From assembly GCA_027068075.1 (NCBI GenBank), contig JAMOUJ010000005.1, forward strand, positions 1-64,000: a stretch of DNA of 64,000 nt, given 5' to 3'. A model generated the notes under the pieces. It was not told the origin of the DNA, searched no databases, and saw only the letters and a list, made by a program, of their open reading frames with translations. Below are positions 1-7,257 of the stretch, piece by piece. Within the stretch, counting starts at the first letter, position 1. Every line of letters starts with the position of its first letter. This DNA comes from Candidatus Aminicenantota bacterium (lineage in GTDB: Bacteria > Acidobacteriota > Aminicenantia > S016-38). Position numbers and translations under genes: made by a program.

Positions 1-127
1 TGTCAGGAAATTTCTTGTGCAATACCTTCGTTATAGCCGCAGTCAATGTGGTCTTCCCATGATCAACATGGCCTATCGTACCCACATTCACATGGGGCTT
101 CGTCCTTTCAAATTTAGGCTTAGCCAT
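1..127 (-). CDS. tuf: Elongation factor Tu, N-terminal fragment (runs off the window)
   Basis: Delivers aminoacyl-tRNA to the ribosome as a GTPase. Only the first 42 codons are present; the gene continues beyond base 1. The protein begins [20 protein letters not shown] and reaches the P-loop GHVDHGKT near residues 19-26, which is diagnostic of EF-Tu. The ATG at 127 follows a strong AGGAGG ribosome binding site at about 134-139. It lies 54 bases downstream of tRNA-Thr(GGT) with no terminator between, so cotranscription with the tRNA cluster is likely. Its codons look more AT-rich than those of neighbouring genes. Confidence 0.97.
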   Translation of the reverse strand, partial: MAKPKFERTKPHVNVGTIGHVDHGKTTLTAAITKVLHKKFPD

Positions 128-181
128 ATCCTAACCTCCTTTAAGTTTCTTATCTATTTTTAAAAATTACCGTCCAATAAG

Positions 182-254
182 AGCCCACGGCCAGATTTGA
201 ACTGGCGACCCCGTCCTTACCAAGGACGTGCTCTGCCGACTGAGCTACGTGGGC
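182..254 (-). tRNA. tRNA-Thr (anticodon GGT)
   Basis: The minus strand folds as a cloverleaf: the acceptor stem GCCCACG pairs with CGTGGGC, the anticodon stem is CGTCC/GGACG, and the loop TTGGTAA gives anticodon GGT. The T-arm carries GTTCAAATC. The discriminator is U and no CCA is encoded. It is the last tRNA before tuf, the position of thrT in the E. coli thrU-tyrU-glyT-thrT-tufB array. Confidence 0.95.
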
Positions 255-261
255 CCGGGAA

Positions 262-337
262 TGGAGCGGGAGACGGGACTCGAACCCGCAACCATCGGCT
301 TGGAAGGCCGATGCTCTTCCAGTTGAGCTACTCCCGC
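262..337 (-). tRNA. tRNA-Gly (anticodon TCC)
   Basis: The acceptor GCGGGAG pairs with CTCCCGC, the anticodon loop CTTCCAA reads TCC, and the T-loop carries GTTCGAGTC. The 3' CCA is encoded (262-264). It is the third tRNA of the four-gene cluster leading into tuf. Confidence 0.95.
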
Positions 338-342
338 CCGGA

Positions 343-428
343 TGGTGGGCAGGGATGGATTCGAACCACCGAAGCCTTGCGGCAGCGGGTTTACAGCCCG
401 CCCCATTTGGCCACTCTGGAACCTGCCC
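343..428 (-). tRNA. tRNA-Tyr (anticodon GTA)
   Basis: A class II tRNA with a long variable arm, 86 bases including the encoded CCA (343-345). The acceptor is GGGCAGG/CCTGCCC; the anticodon stem GCGGG/CCCGC encloses CTGTAAA, anticodon GTA. It is the second tRNA of the cluster. Confidence 0.95.
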
Positions 429-437
429 ATCCACATT

Positions 438-510
438 AGCTAGCGGAGGGACTCGAACCCCCGACCAGCTGATTACAAATCAGCCGCTCTGCCTGCTGAG
501 CTACGCTAGC
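438..510 (-). tRNA. tRNA-Thr (anticodon TGT)
   Basis: The acceptor GCTAGCG pairs with CGCTAGC, the anticodon loop TTTGTAA reads TGT, and the T-arm carries GTTCGAGTC. The discriminator is U and no CCA is encoded. It is the first gene of the tRNA-tuf unit; the promoter lies directly upstream at 523-552. Confidence 0.95.
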
Positions 511-522
511 GTTCAAATTCGT

Positions 523-552
523 ATTCTATCACGAAAAACACCCCCCTGTCAA
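523..552 (-). promoter_or_regulatory. Sigma-70-type promoter of the tRNA-tuf unit
   Basis: On the minus strand TTGACA (552-547) and TAGAAT (528-523) are separated by 18 bases. Transcription would start near 516, a few bases before the mature 5' end of tRNA-Thr(TGT). The -35 hexamer overlaps the terminator hairpin of the upstream gene. The gyrA promoter at 63298-63327 has the same two hexamers and the same spacing. Confidence 0.8.
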
Positions 553-568
553 CAGACAAAGCAGGGGG
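534..568 (-). terminator. Rho-independent terminator downstream of the PflX-like gene
   Basis: On the minus strand CCCCCTG (568-562) pairs with CAGGGGG (548-542) across a 13-base loop. The tail reads TGTTTTT (540-534). It lies 9 bases past the stop codon of the PflX-like gene and insulates it from the tRNA-tuf unit, whose -35 element it overlaps. Confidence 0.8.
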
Positions 569-576
569 AAGGTTTA

Positions 577-1524
577 TTATAGCAAAAAATATTCCTGAAT
601 CCAACCCCTTCTGAGGCCTAACCGATCCATGATTTCAAGAACCCTCTCGTATTCCTCCGGGGAAATGGGCCTGGAAAGTTCCTCTATTTTTCTGGCCCTG
701 TATGCCGGAAAGTATTGACTCATAAGGCTTATGGGAACTTCCGGGGACAGTTCCCGGGCAATGAAGTTGAGGCTTTCCTCGGAACCGGCGATGTCGTTGG
801 GGAGGACGAGATGTCTTATAAGAAGGCCCCTTACCGCCACCCCTTTTCCATCAACCTTCAGGGGACCTACCTGACGGAACATCTCCTTAAGGGCCTTGCG
901 GTTGTTCTCCACATAATTCATGGCCCGGGAGTATTTCTTCGCCATGCGGTCCGAGGAATATTTTATGTCCGGCAGATATATGTCCACCACCCCCTCCAGG
1001 AGTTTTAGGGTCTCCACCCTCTCGTATCCCGAGGTGTTGTAGACTATGGGAAGACGAAATCCCCTTTCCACCGCCATGACCAGGGCCTTGAGGATGGAGG
1101 GGACGAAGTGGGTGGGGGTTACGAAGTTTATGTTGTGGGCTCCCCGGCTCTGGAGGTAAAGCATCATCTCCGCCAGTTCCCGGTGGGTGTAGGGCCTGCC
1201 TGCCCCCAGTTGGCTAATGGGATAATTCTGGCAGTAAACGCAACGGAGGGTGCAGTTGGTGAAGAAAATAGTCCCCGAACCCCTTTCACCGCTTATGGGA
1301 GGTTCCTCCCCGTGGTGAAGGTTGTAACTGGCGACCAGGGGCTGTGCCCCGCTTCTACAGACCCCCTTTTTCTCCATGGAGATCCTGTCCACCCCGCACT
1401 TCCAGGGACAGAGTTCGCATCTGGAGTAGGAATCGTAGGCCTCCTCGGCCCGGCGGCGAAGTTCCCGGAGGCCAATGTTCAGGTAGGAGGGTTTATCCCA
1501 GGAAACGCCTTCTGACCTCCTCAT
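577..1524 (-). CDS. Radical SAM protein, PflX-like (pyruvate formate-lyase activase family)
   Basis: A 315-residue member of the radical SAM family related to pyruvate formate-lyase activating enzymes (PflX/COG1313 type). These use a [4Fe-4S] cluster and S-adenosylmethionine to make a glycyl or other substrate radical; the substrate here is unknown. The cluster motif is CxxxCxxC at C91, C95 and C98. An extra N-terminal group (C36, C39, C43, C56) precedes it, as in PflX-type proteins. The ATG at 1524 overlaps the end of lptB by 32 bases and is preceded by GAGG. No pyruvate formate-lyase gene is visible nearby, so the partner is unidentified. The gene ends at a clear terminator. Confidence 0.85.
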   Translation of the reverse strand: MRRSEGVSWDKPSYLNIGLRELRRRAEEAYDSYSRCELCPWKCGVDRISMEKKGVCRSGAQPLVASYNLHHGEEPPISGERGSGTIFFTNCTLRCVYCQNYPISQLGAGRPYTHRELAEMMLYLQSRGAHNINFVTPTHFVPSILKALVMAVERGFRLPIVYNTSGYERVETLKLLEGVVDIYLPDIKYSSDRMAKKYSRAMNYVENNRKALKEMFRQVGPLKVDGKGVAVRGLLIRHLVLPNDIAGSEESLNFIARELSPEVPISLMSQYFPAYRARKIEELSRPISPEEYERVLEIMDRLGLRRGWIQEYFLL

Positions 1525-2188
1525 TTTTCCTCAGGTCCTTCGGGCTCCCATGGGCGATGACCCTTCCCTCGTCAATTATGTAGGCCCGGGAGGCCACGGA
1601 GAAGACATCCTCCACATTGTGGTCCGTTATCACTATGCCTATTCCCTGGGAGGCCAGCGACCTTATCAGTTTTTTGATTTCCCCCACGGTAATGGGATCC
1701 ACCCCGCTGAAGGGCTCATCCAGGAAAAGAAAACTGGGAGCAAGAAGAAGGGCCCTGGCCATCTCCAATCTCCTCATCTCCCCCCCGGAAAGGGTCTCCG
1801 CCCTCTGGCGAGCCAGGGAGGAAATGCCCATCCACTTCATTACTTGCTCTATTCTCTCCTCCACGCCGTTTTCCTTGGCCACCATCAACAGGTTTTCGTA
1901 AACCGAGGCCCTGCGAAACACCGAGTTTTCCTGGGGCAGGTATATGAGGCCCAATTTAGCCTTTTTGTGGGTGGGCACCAGGGTGATGTCTTTACCGTTG
2001 AGGTAAATTTTCCCCCGGTCCGGGGCCAGAAGCCCCACCAGACAATGGAAGGTGGTGGTCTTCCCGGCTCCGTTTTTGCCGAGAAGCCCCACTATCTCAC
2101 CGGAGAGGAACTCCAGGTCCACACCCCGCAGAACCTGAAAATTTCCGTAAAATTTGACGAGGCCTTTGACTTCAATCTTATTTTGCAT
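1493..2188 (-). CDS. lptB: LPS export ABC transporter ATP-binding protein LptB
   Basis: The cytoplasmic ATPase that, with LptF and LptG, powers lipopolysaccharide extraction from the inner membrane. At 231 residues it is slightly short for the family (about 240). Walker A GKNGAGKTT is at 37-45, the signature LSGGE at 133-137, Walker B with FLFLDEP at 153-159 and the switch histidine in ITDHN. The long conserved run after the Q-loop (LPQENSVFR) resembles LptB more than the branched-chain amino-acid ATPases. The start overlaps the end of the sulfatase-fold gene by 11 bases, so translational coupling is likely. LptE is also in the window (28699-29208). Confidence 0.9.
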   Translation of the reverse strand: MQNKIEVKGLVKFYGNFQVLRGVDLEFLSGEIVGLLGKNGAGKTTTFHCLVGLLAPDRGKIYLNGKDITLVPTHKKAKLGLIYLPQENSVFRRASVYENLLMVAKENGVEERIEQVMKWMGISSLARQRAETLSGGEMRRLEMARALLLAPSFLFLDEPFSGVDPITVGEIKKLIRSLASQGIGIVITDHNVEDVFSVASRAYIIDEGRVIAHGSPKDLRKNEEVRRRFLG

Positions 2189-4226
2189 AGCCCAGGGTCC
2201 TGAGTTTTCTCAATTCTTCCCGGCTGGGCCTGTATTCCGGGCCCTTTATGTAAAATTTTTCCATGGGGGAAAGGAGGCGGAAGAGGGAGATTCCCTCCCG
2301 GGAACTTCCATAAAGGTTCTTCTTCTCGCCGGGGTCCCGGGACAGTCGGTAGAGTTCAGCCATGGGTAACCTGGGAACCGGCTTGAATATGGAGCGGTCC
2401 AGGCTAAGGTTGTGGATCAATTTGTACTCCCCCTTTACGATTCCCGCCTTCCTGGGAAAGTAAAGGGGCGGGGAGGATTTAGGGGTAAAGAGAAGGACGA
2501 AATCCCTCCGGGGTTTCCATGTTTTATCCCCCTGACATCCGCAGATTTTAACGACGATTTCCCAAAGGGAAACGAGGGAGATGAGTCGGGAGTCCTCCCC
2601 GGGATTAAATTTTGGGGAACGAACCACCAGGGGAACATGGACTTCCTCTTCGTAGAGGGAATATCCGTGTTCCCAGTTGCCGTGCTCGTAGAACTGCTCC
2701 CCGTGGTCGGCGAATATCACCAGGTGCGACCTTCCCCACAGTCCTTCCTCCCTGAGAAACTTCACCAGGGGGCCCAGCAGGTCCCTGTCTATTATGGAAA
2801 TCTCGCTTTCGTACAAACTCCGGGCCATCTCCCGGTCCCGGTCCGGCAGGGGTTTGAAAACCCCGGGGATGCCACCCACGGCGCTCATGGGGTCAAACCT
2901 CCGTCCCCGGGCCAGGTATGGGCTGTGGGCCTGGTAGGTGTGGAGGAAAAGGAAAAGGGGTTTATCCCTGTTCTTCTCTATGAAATCCCGGGCCTGGTCA
3001 AAAAGCCGTTGTGAGGAGCGGCGGTCAAATACATCGTAGGGTCTCACCGCATAAAGGAGAAATCCCCTGGCGAAACCCATGTTGGGGGAAACCAGGCCTC
3101 CTCCGGTGAAGGCGGCGGTGTAAAAGCCCCGGGCCTGGAGAACCTCCGCCAGGGCTCTGACCGGTTTTTCCCACGGATACTTGGAAAAAAGCGCTGCCAT
3201 GTGCCCATCGTAGGTCCAGGGAACCGGGGTGTAGGCCCGGCGGAAAACCAGGGATTCCTTCGCCAGGGAATCCAGGGCCGGGGTCCTGGCCTTTCCCCCG
3301 AAGATAGAAAGGCTTCTGGCCCGGACGGTGTCCATGGACACGAGAAGCACCACAGGGGCCCGGGGGGATGGGTCGTAAAAATACGGATTTGAAACGAAGG
3401 CCAGATTCCCAAATTCCCTTCCCTCCCTCTTCACCTCTATTCTGGTGGCCCACGGTGGGACATCGTATCTTCTCAGAACAAAGCCCTTCTTCTGGAAAAA
3501 CTCGCCTAAAACCTCCCTTTTTCCAGGCCCGATGGCCGTTATCTTAAACTTGAAACCCGGAGCAGGAAAGATCAATCCCAGGGGAGGAGGAACCGTCATT
3601 ACCGCCGTGTAAAACTCCACCCTCCTTCTGTCCCCGGTGAAAAAACTGAGGAAATCCTGGGGGAAAAACGGTATCACCTGAAAAACCCTGCGGTTTCCCA
3701 GGTAAGTGACGGTGGAGAACTCCTCCCGCACCTTCTCCCAGCCCCTGTAGTCCAGGACCTGGGCCAGAACGATGTTCTTGGGGGGTATTGGAAATTTTCC
3801 CCGGAAGGGAAAGAGGCTGAACTTGAACCGCTCCCCATCCTCCTGACCCAGGAGGTATATTCCCTCGGATAGAATGACGAATTCCCTATTTCCCTTTCCC
3901 CCCTTTCCCTGAAAAATTATGCTCCCGGAGGGGATCACCGCCGCCCTGCACGGCGAGGAGCGGAGTTTCATTCCCTTCGCCCACTTCACCCCTTCCCCGG
4001 GGAGGAGTTTAACGGTCTTTCCCTCCCTCTCCAGGGAGCAGGGCTGAAGGGCAAGGAAATAGGCCCCTTCCCCGGGGGAGGCCGAAAGGTGTTTTATCAA
4101 CCTCTCCTTCCCGGTCCACTCCAGGAATTTCCAGCCCACTTCCGATCTTCCCCAGGTTCCCATGGGAGTGCGCCCACAGCCCCAGAAAAGCACCGCCAGA
4201 GAGATTAAGACAAGAAGTTTTTTCAC
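2178..4226 (-). CDS. Sulfatase-fold (alkaline phosphatase superfamily) lipoprotein with a large N-terminal domain
   Basis: About 682 residues from a GTG start at 4226. The start gives a lipoprotein signal, MKKLLVLISLAVLFWGC, and has a TAAAAT hexamer 7 bases upstream; a TTG at 4250 is an alternative. Residues 20-290 form a domain I do not recognise. The sulfatase/phosphotransferase core follows: metal Asp in SMDTVRA (about D299), then PWTYDGH, where Thr (about T338) takes the nucleophile position, and a later ADHGEQF metal site near 507. With Thr rather than Cys or Ser in C/S-x-P-x-R, formylglycine formation is impossible, so I infer a phosphodiesterase or phosphotransferase, not a true sulfatase. 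The C-terminus ends LRTLGYAK, like other sulfatase-fold proteins. Confidence 0.85.
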   Translation of the reverse strand: MKKLLVLISLAVLFWGCGRTPMGTWGRSEVGWKFLEWTGKERLIKHLSASPGEGAYFLALQPCSLEREGKTVKLLPGEGVKWAKGMKLRSSPCRAAVIPSGSIIFQGKGGKGNREFVILSEGIYLLGQEDGERFKFSLFPFRGKFPIPPKNIVLAQVLDYRGWEKVREEFSTVTYLGNRRVFQVIPFFPQDFLSFFTGDRRRVEFYTAVMTVPPPLGLIFPAPGFKFKITAIGPGKREVLGEFFQKKGFVLRRYDVPPWATRIEVKREGREFGNLAFVSNPYFYDPSPRAPVVLLVSMDTVRARSLSIFGGKARTPALDSLAKESLVFRRAYTPVPWTYDGHMAALFSKYPWEKPVRALAEVLQARGFYTAAFTGGGLVSPNMGFARGFLLYAVRPYDVFDRRSSQRLFDQARDFIEKNRDKPLFLFLHTYQAHSPYLARGRRFDPMSAVGGIPGVFKPLPDRDREMARSLYESEISIIDRDLLGPLVKFLREEGLWGRSHLVIFADHGEQFYEHGNWEHGYSLYEEEVHVPLVVRSPKFNPGEDSRLISLVSLWEIVVKICGCQGDKTWKPRRDFVLLFTPKSSPPLYFPRKAGIVKGEYKLIHNLSLDRSIFKPVPRLPMAELYRLSRDPGEKKNLYGSSREGISLFRLLSPMEKFYIKGPEYRPSREELRKLRTLGYAK

Positions 4227-4233
4227 TTCACCT

Positions 4234-4239
4234 ATTTTA
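4234..4239 (-). promoter_or_regulatory. Candidate -10 element directly before the sulfatase-fold gene (leaderless type)
   Basis: TAAAAT lies 7 bases before the GTG at 4226. There is no useful Shine-Dalgarno sequence at a normal distance; AGGTGA abuts the start. The arrangement repeats at several other starts in the window. No good -35 hexamer is visible. Confidence 0.4.
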
Positions 4240-5619
4240 TTATTTTTCAAAAACCGAATAAAGGGGGGAAGGGTCCTCTCCCTCCTCCCTCAGAAGGCTT
4301 AAAAGCAGGGAGGAGGCCCCGTAAAGGTCCCCTTCCTTCAATCTGGCCAAAAACTCACCGGCCCTCATCCAGGGAATCAGGGTTTTTTCCGGATTCAAAA
4401 AATGATATAGGGCCGAAGAAGCGGGTTTTTCGTAGAGGACCAGGGGGTACTCCACACCGTTTTTCCTTAGAACCTCCCGATAAACTACCCTTTCACTGCA
4501 TTTGAGAAGGGCCCTTTTGTATGAGGGCGTGTACGGATAGGGTATGAGGAAGGGAGAATTGGGAAGGAGGTGAAACCGGGAAAAATCCCTCATGAGCCTT
4601 CCCACCACGGAGAACTCCCTGGCGAACTCCCCCAGGGTGGACTGGCAATCCGAAAGAATCCAATAATGGTAATTCCCCATGCCCCTTTCCTCCAGTTCTT
4701 TCACCACGGCGAAGATTTCCTCCTCCCTGGCCCTCTTGGCCAGGCGCCGGGCCCGGGGGCTTATGAAGGCGTCGGTGCCTATCCACACCACCGGCCCCGA
4801 AGCGAAGGGAACTTCCTCCAGAACCTCCAGGGCCAGAGGATCCCTGAGGCTGTCCATGGAGGTTTGAATCCCCCATACTTCCACCCCTTCCTCACCCATA
4901 ATCCTGAAAACTTCCCGGGCGTATTCAGGATGGAGGAGGATGTCGTCGTCTGCCAGGTTTATTCTCCTTCCACCCCTTCTCCTGTATTCCCTCATCCAGG
5001 CCCTCACCAGGGAAAGGGGGGTTCTTCTCTGAACCCTGCCGTGGGGGTGGGTACAGAAAATACATGAGCGGGGGCAACCCCTGGTGAGAACCAACTCCAG
5101 TTCGCCCCCCTCCCCCAGCAGGGAAAGGTCCAGAAGGGTGTTGGCCAGGTTCTCCCGGACGGGTTCCGGATGGGGCATTTTTTCCCTGCTCATCCACCTT
5201 ATTCCCCAGGGTCCTTCTGGAAATTTCCCCTCCCTCAAAGAAGAAAGGACCCTGGCGAACTCCCTGTCCCCCTCCCCGGGAAACACAAGATTGGCCCTTC
5301 CGAATATTTGGAATACCTCCCGGGGCGCCATGGTGGCGGTTATCCCTCCCAGGGCCACCAGAGTCTCCTGGGGTATGGATTGGACGAAGGCGTAAACCTC
5401 CGGAAGGAAATCGTCAAAGAGGCTCAGGCCCACGGCAAAATAATCTTCCAGGCTCCGGGGAGGAGTAAGTTCCAGGGAGGGAATTTCAAGGTAGGAGAAG
5501 TCTGAGTGGAATCCCTCCTCCCTCAACCCTCCGGAAAGGAAAGCCGCCGAAGGGGGAAGTTTAACCCCCTTCCACCGTTCCTCCCCGCTGCGGGGAAATA
5601 GGAGAAGGACCTTTTCCAT
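4240..5619 (-). CDS. Radical SAM protein with N-terminal B12-binding-like domain
   Basis: 459 residues. Residues 1-140 look like a Rossmann, B12-binding-type domain without an obvious DxHxxG cobalamin motif (VALGGITATM and LVFPGEGD are typical of this class). The radical SAM core follows, with CxxxCxxC at C182, C186 and C189 in GCPRSCIFCTHPHG. Substrate unknown; relatives modify lipids, RNA or natural products. It lies 4 bases downstream of polX and just upstream of the sulfatase-fold gene, whose Thr nucleophile argues against this being a sulfatase-maturating enzyme. The ATG at 5619 has only a weak ribosome binding site. Confidence 0.8.
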   Translation of the reverse strand: MEKVLLLFPRSGEERWKGVKLPPSAAFLSGGLREEGFHSDFSYLEIPSLELTPPRSLEDYFAVGLSLFDDFLPEVYAFVQSIPQETLVALGGITATMAPREVFQIFGRANLVFPGEGDREFARVLSSLREGKFPEGPWGIRWMSREKMPHPEPVRENLANTLLDLSLLGEGGELELVLTRGCPRSCIFCTHPHGRVQRRTPLSLVRAWMREYRRRGGRRINLADDDILLHPEYAREVFRIMGEEGVEVWGIQTSMDSLRDPLALEVLEEVPFASGPVVWIGTDAFISPRARRLAKRAREEEIFAVVKELEERGMGNYHYWILSDCQSTLGEFAREFSVVGRLMRDFSRFHLLPNSPFLIPYPYTPSYKRALLKCSERVVYREVLRKNGVEYPLVLYEKPASSALYHFLNPEKTLIPWMRAGEFLARLKEGDLYGASSLLLSLLREEGEDPSPLYSVFEK

Positions 5620-5623
5620 AAAG

Positions 5624-7255
5624 TCAAAGTCCAGACCGGAAAAATTTTTCCAGCCTCTCCCTGTCCCAGGTGTTTATTATCCGCTCCGGAGGCAGGGCTG
5701 CCTTCCTGGCCACCATGATCCCGTATCTTCGGAGTCTCTCCATGTTGGCGGCGGAATGGGCGTCGGTGGTAACGGCGAAGTAAACCCCATAGCCCAGGGC
5801 CTTCTCCGCCAGATAATAGGGAAGGTCCAGACGCTGAATCTGAGAATTTATTTCTATGGCCACATTCCTCCGGGCTGCCTTTTTGAAAACCTCATCCCAA
5901 TCCGCCTCCGCCGGGGGCCTTTTTCCCAGGAGCCTTCCTGTGGGGTGGCCCAGGATCCTGACATAGGGATTGTCCAGAGCCCGGAGGAGTCTCCGGGTCA
6001 TCTCCTCCTTCCCCATGTCCAATTTAAGGTGGGGGGAGGCCACAACATAATCCAGCCTGGAAAGAACCAGGTCGGGGTAATCCAGCCTCCCGTCCTCCAG
6101 GATGTCCACCTCCGCCCCGGCGAAAACCTTTATGGGAAAACCTCCCGTCCTTATGAGGTTTACCTGCTCCATTAATCTCTCGGCGGAAAGCCCTCCGGCG
6201 ATTTTGGAGGAAACCGAGTGATCGGTAATCCCCAGGTAAGCGTATCCCATCTCCGCAGCCTTTCTGACCATTTCGTCTAAGGTGCTTCTGCCGTCGGTCC
6301 AGTCGGTGTGGGAGTGGAGTTCCCCCCTCAGGTCCCTTTCCTCCACCAGAGGAGGAATTTTCTCGGGGTTCAGGTGACGCACCTCCGGAGGAATGACCTC
6401 CAACCCCAGGGCGTGGTATATCTCTTCCTCGCTGGAGTGGAGAACCCTGTTTTTGACGAACAACCCCTCCGGAGTGAGTCTGTATCCCATCCGAGAAGAC
6501 CTTTCCTTCAGCCATTCCCAGTGGGAGCGGGGGCCCGTCAGGATTATCTTCCATATCCCCCTCCTGGCCCGGTTGAAAAATTCCACGGGGATCCCCGAAG
6601 GAAAGAAGAATCTTACCCGATCCTCCAGTTCCTCCCGGGGCCAGGGAAATTTTAGCGGTTTGGCAAAGTAAAGGATGTCCAGGTCCTCAAAGAGTTCATC
6701 AAACCTTCTGAAACTGCCCACGGGCTCCGCACCCTCCACCTCCTCCAGAACCAGGGAAAGGGCCTCCTCCGCCTCCTCCAAGGTAAACCTGCCCAGATAA
6801 ACCCTCATCCTCTCCAGACTTCTCAAAACCTTTTCTATCTTCTTAGGTCCGAACTTGGGAAGTTCCCGGGCCCTTTCGGACTTGAGAAATTCCCGGAGTT
6901 CGTCCACGCTCTTTATACCGTAAGAAAAATAAAGCAATCCCACGGTTTTAGGACCCAGGCCGGGAATCCGGAGCAGGGAAAGGAGGGAATAGGGCATCTC
7001 CGCCAGGAGTCTTCGGTGGAGGTTGCAATCCCCGGTCTCCAGAATTTCCTTTATCTTCTTCTCAATGGCCTCCCCTATCCCCTCAATCCTCTTCAAATCC
7101 CCGCCTTCCCTCACATAATCCTCAATTCGCCGGGGAAAAGCCCTTATAACCTCCGCCGCCCGGCGGTAGGACCTTATTTTAAAGGGATTTTCCCCTTTTA
7201 TTTCAAGAAAATCGGCTATTTCGTCAAAAATCCTCGCAATTACCCGGTTCTCCAT
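5624..7255 (-). CDS. polX: Family X DNA polymerase/PHP protein with altered polymerase site
   Basis: 543 residues, shorter than the usual 570-580. Helix-hairpin-helix repeats (RIEGIGEAI near 57-65, RIPGLGPKT near 96-104) precede a polymerase palm, then a C-terminal PHP phosphoesterase domain from about 310. The palm keeps GSFRR and DLD (D191, D193). The third carboxylate region, normally VDLR, reads VEFF (E225), and the stretch between is much shortened. The PHP domain keeps HSHTDWTDG, ITDHS, ASPHL, LGHP and TDAHS, so its nuclease/esterase site looks intact. The family acts in base-excision repair gap filling. Start ATG 7255 follows GGAG, 2 bases after nadB. Confidence 0.9.
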   Translation of the reverse strand: MENRVIARIFDEIADFLEIKGENPFKIRSYRRAAEVIRAFPRRIEDYVREGGDLKRIEGIGEAIEKKIKEILETGDCNLHRRLLAEMPYSLLSLLRIPGLGPKTVGLLYFSYGIKSVDELREFLKSERARELPKFGPKKIEKVLRSLERMRVYLGRFTLEEAEEALSLVLEEVEGAEPVGSFRRFDELFEDLDILYFAKPLKFPWPREELEDRVRFFFPSGIPVEFFNRARRGIWKIILTGPRSHWEWLKERSSRMGYRLTPEGLFVKNRVLHSSEEEIYHALGLEVIPPEVRHLNPEKIPPLVEERDLRGELHSHTDWTDGRSTLDEMVRKAAEMGYAYLGITDHSVSSKIAGGLSAERLMEQVNLIRTGGFPIKVFAGAEVDILEDGRLDYPDLVLSRLDYVVASPHLKLDMGKEEMTRRLLRALDNPYVRILGHPTGRLLGKRPPAEADWDEVFKKAARRNVAIEINSQIQRLDLPYYLAEKALGYGVYFAVTTDAHSAANMERLRRYGIMVARKAALPPERIINTWDRERLEKFFRSGL

Positions 7256-7257
7256 GC

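Noticed and set aside
150-582. Short open frames across the tRNA cluster
   Set aside because: They read through four confident tRNA genes and have no coding character.
4240-5619. Radical SAM protein as a sulfatase-maturating enzyme for the next gene
   Set aside because: The adjacent sulfatase-fold protein has Thr at the modified position, so it cannot be a formylglycine substrate; the radical SAM protein also has the B12-type N-terminal layout rather than the SPASM type.
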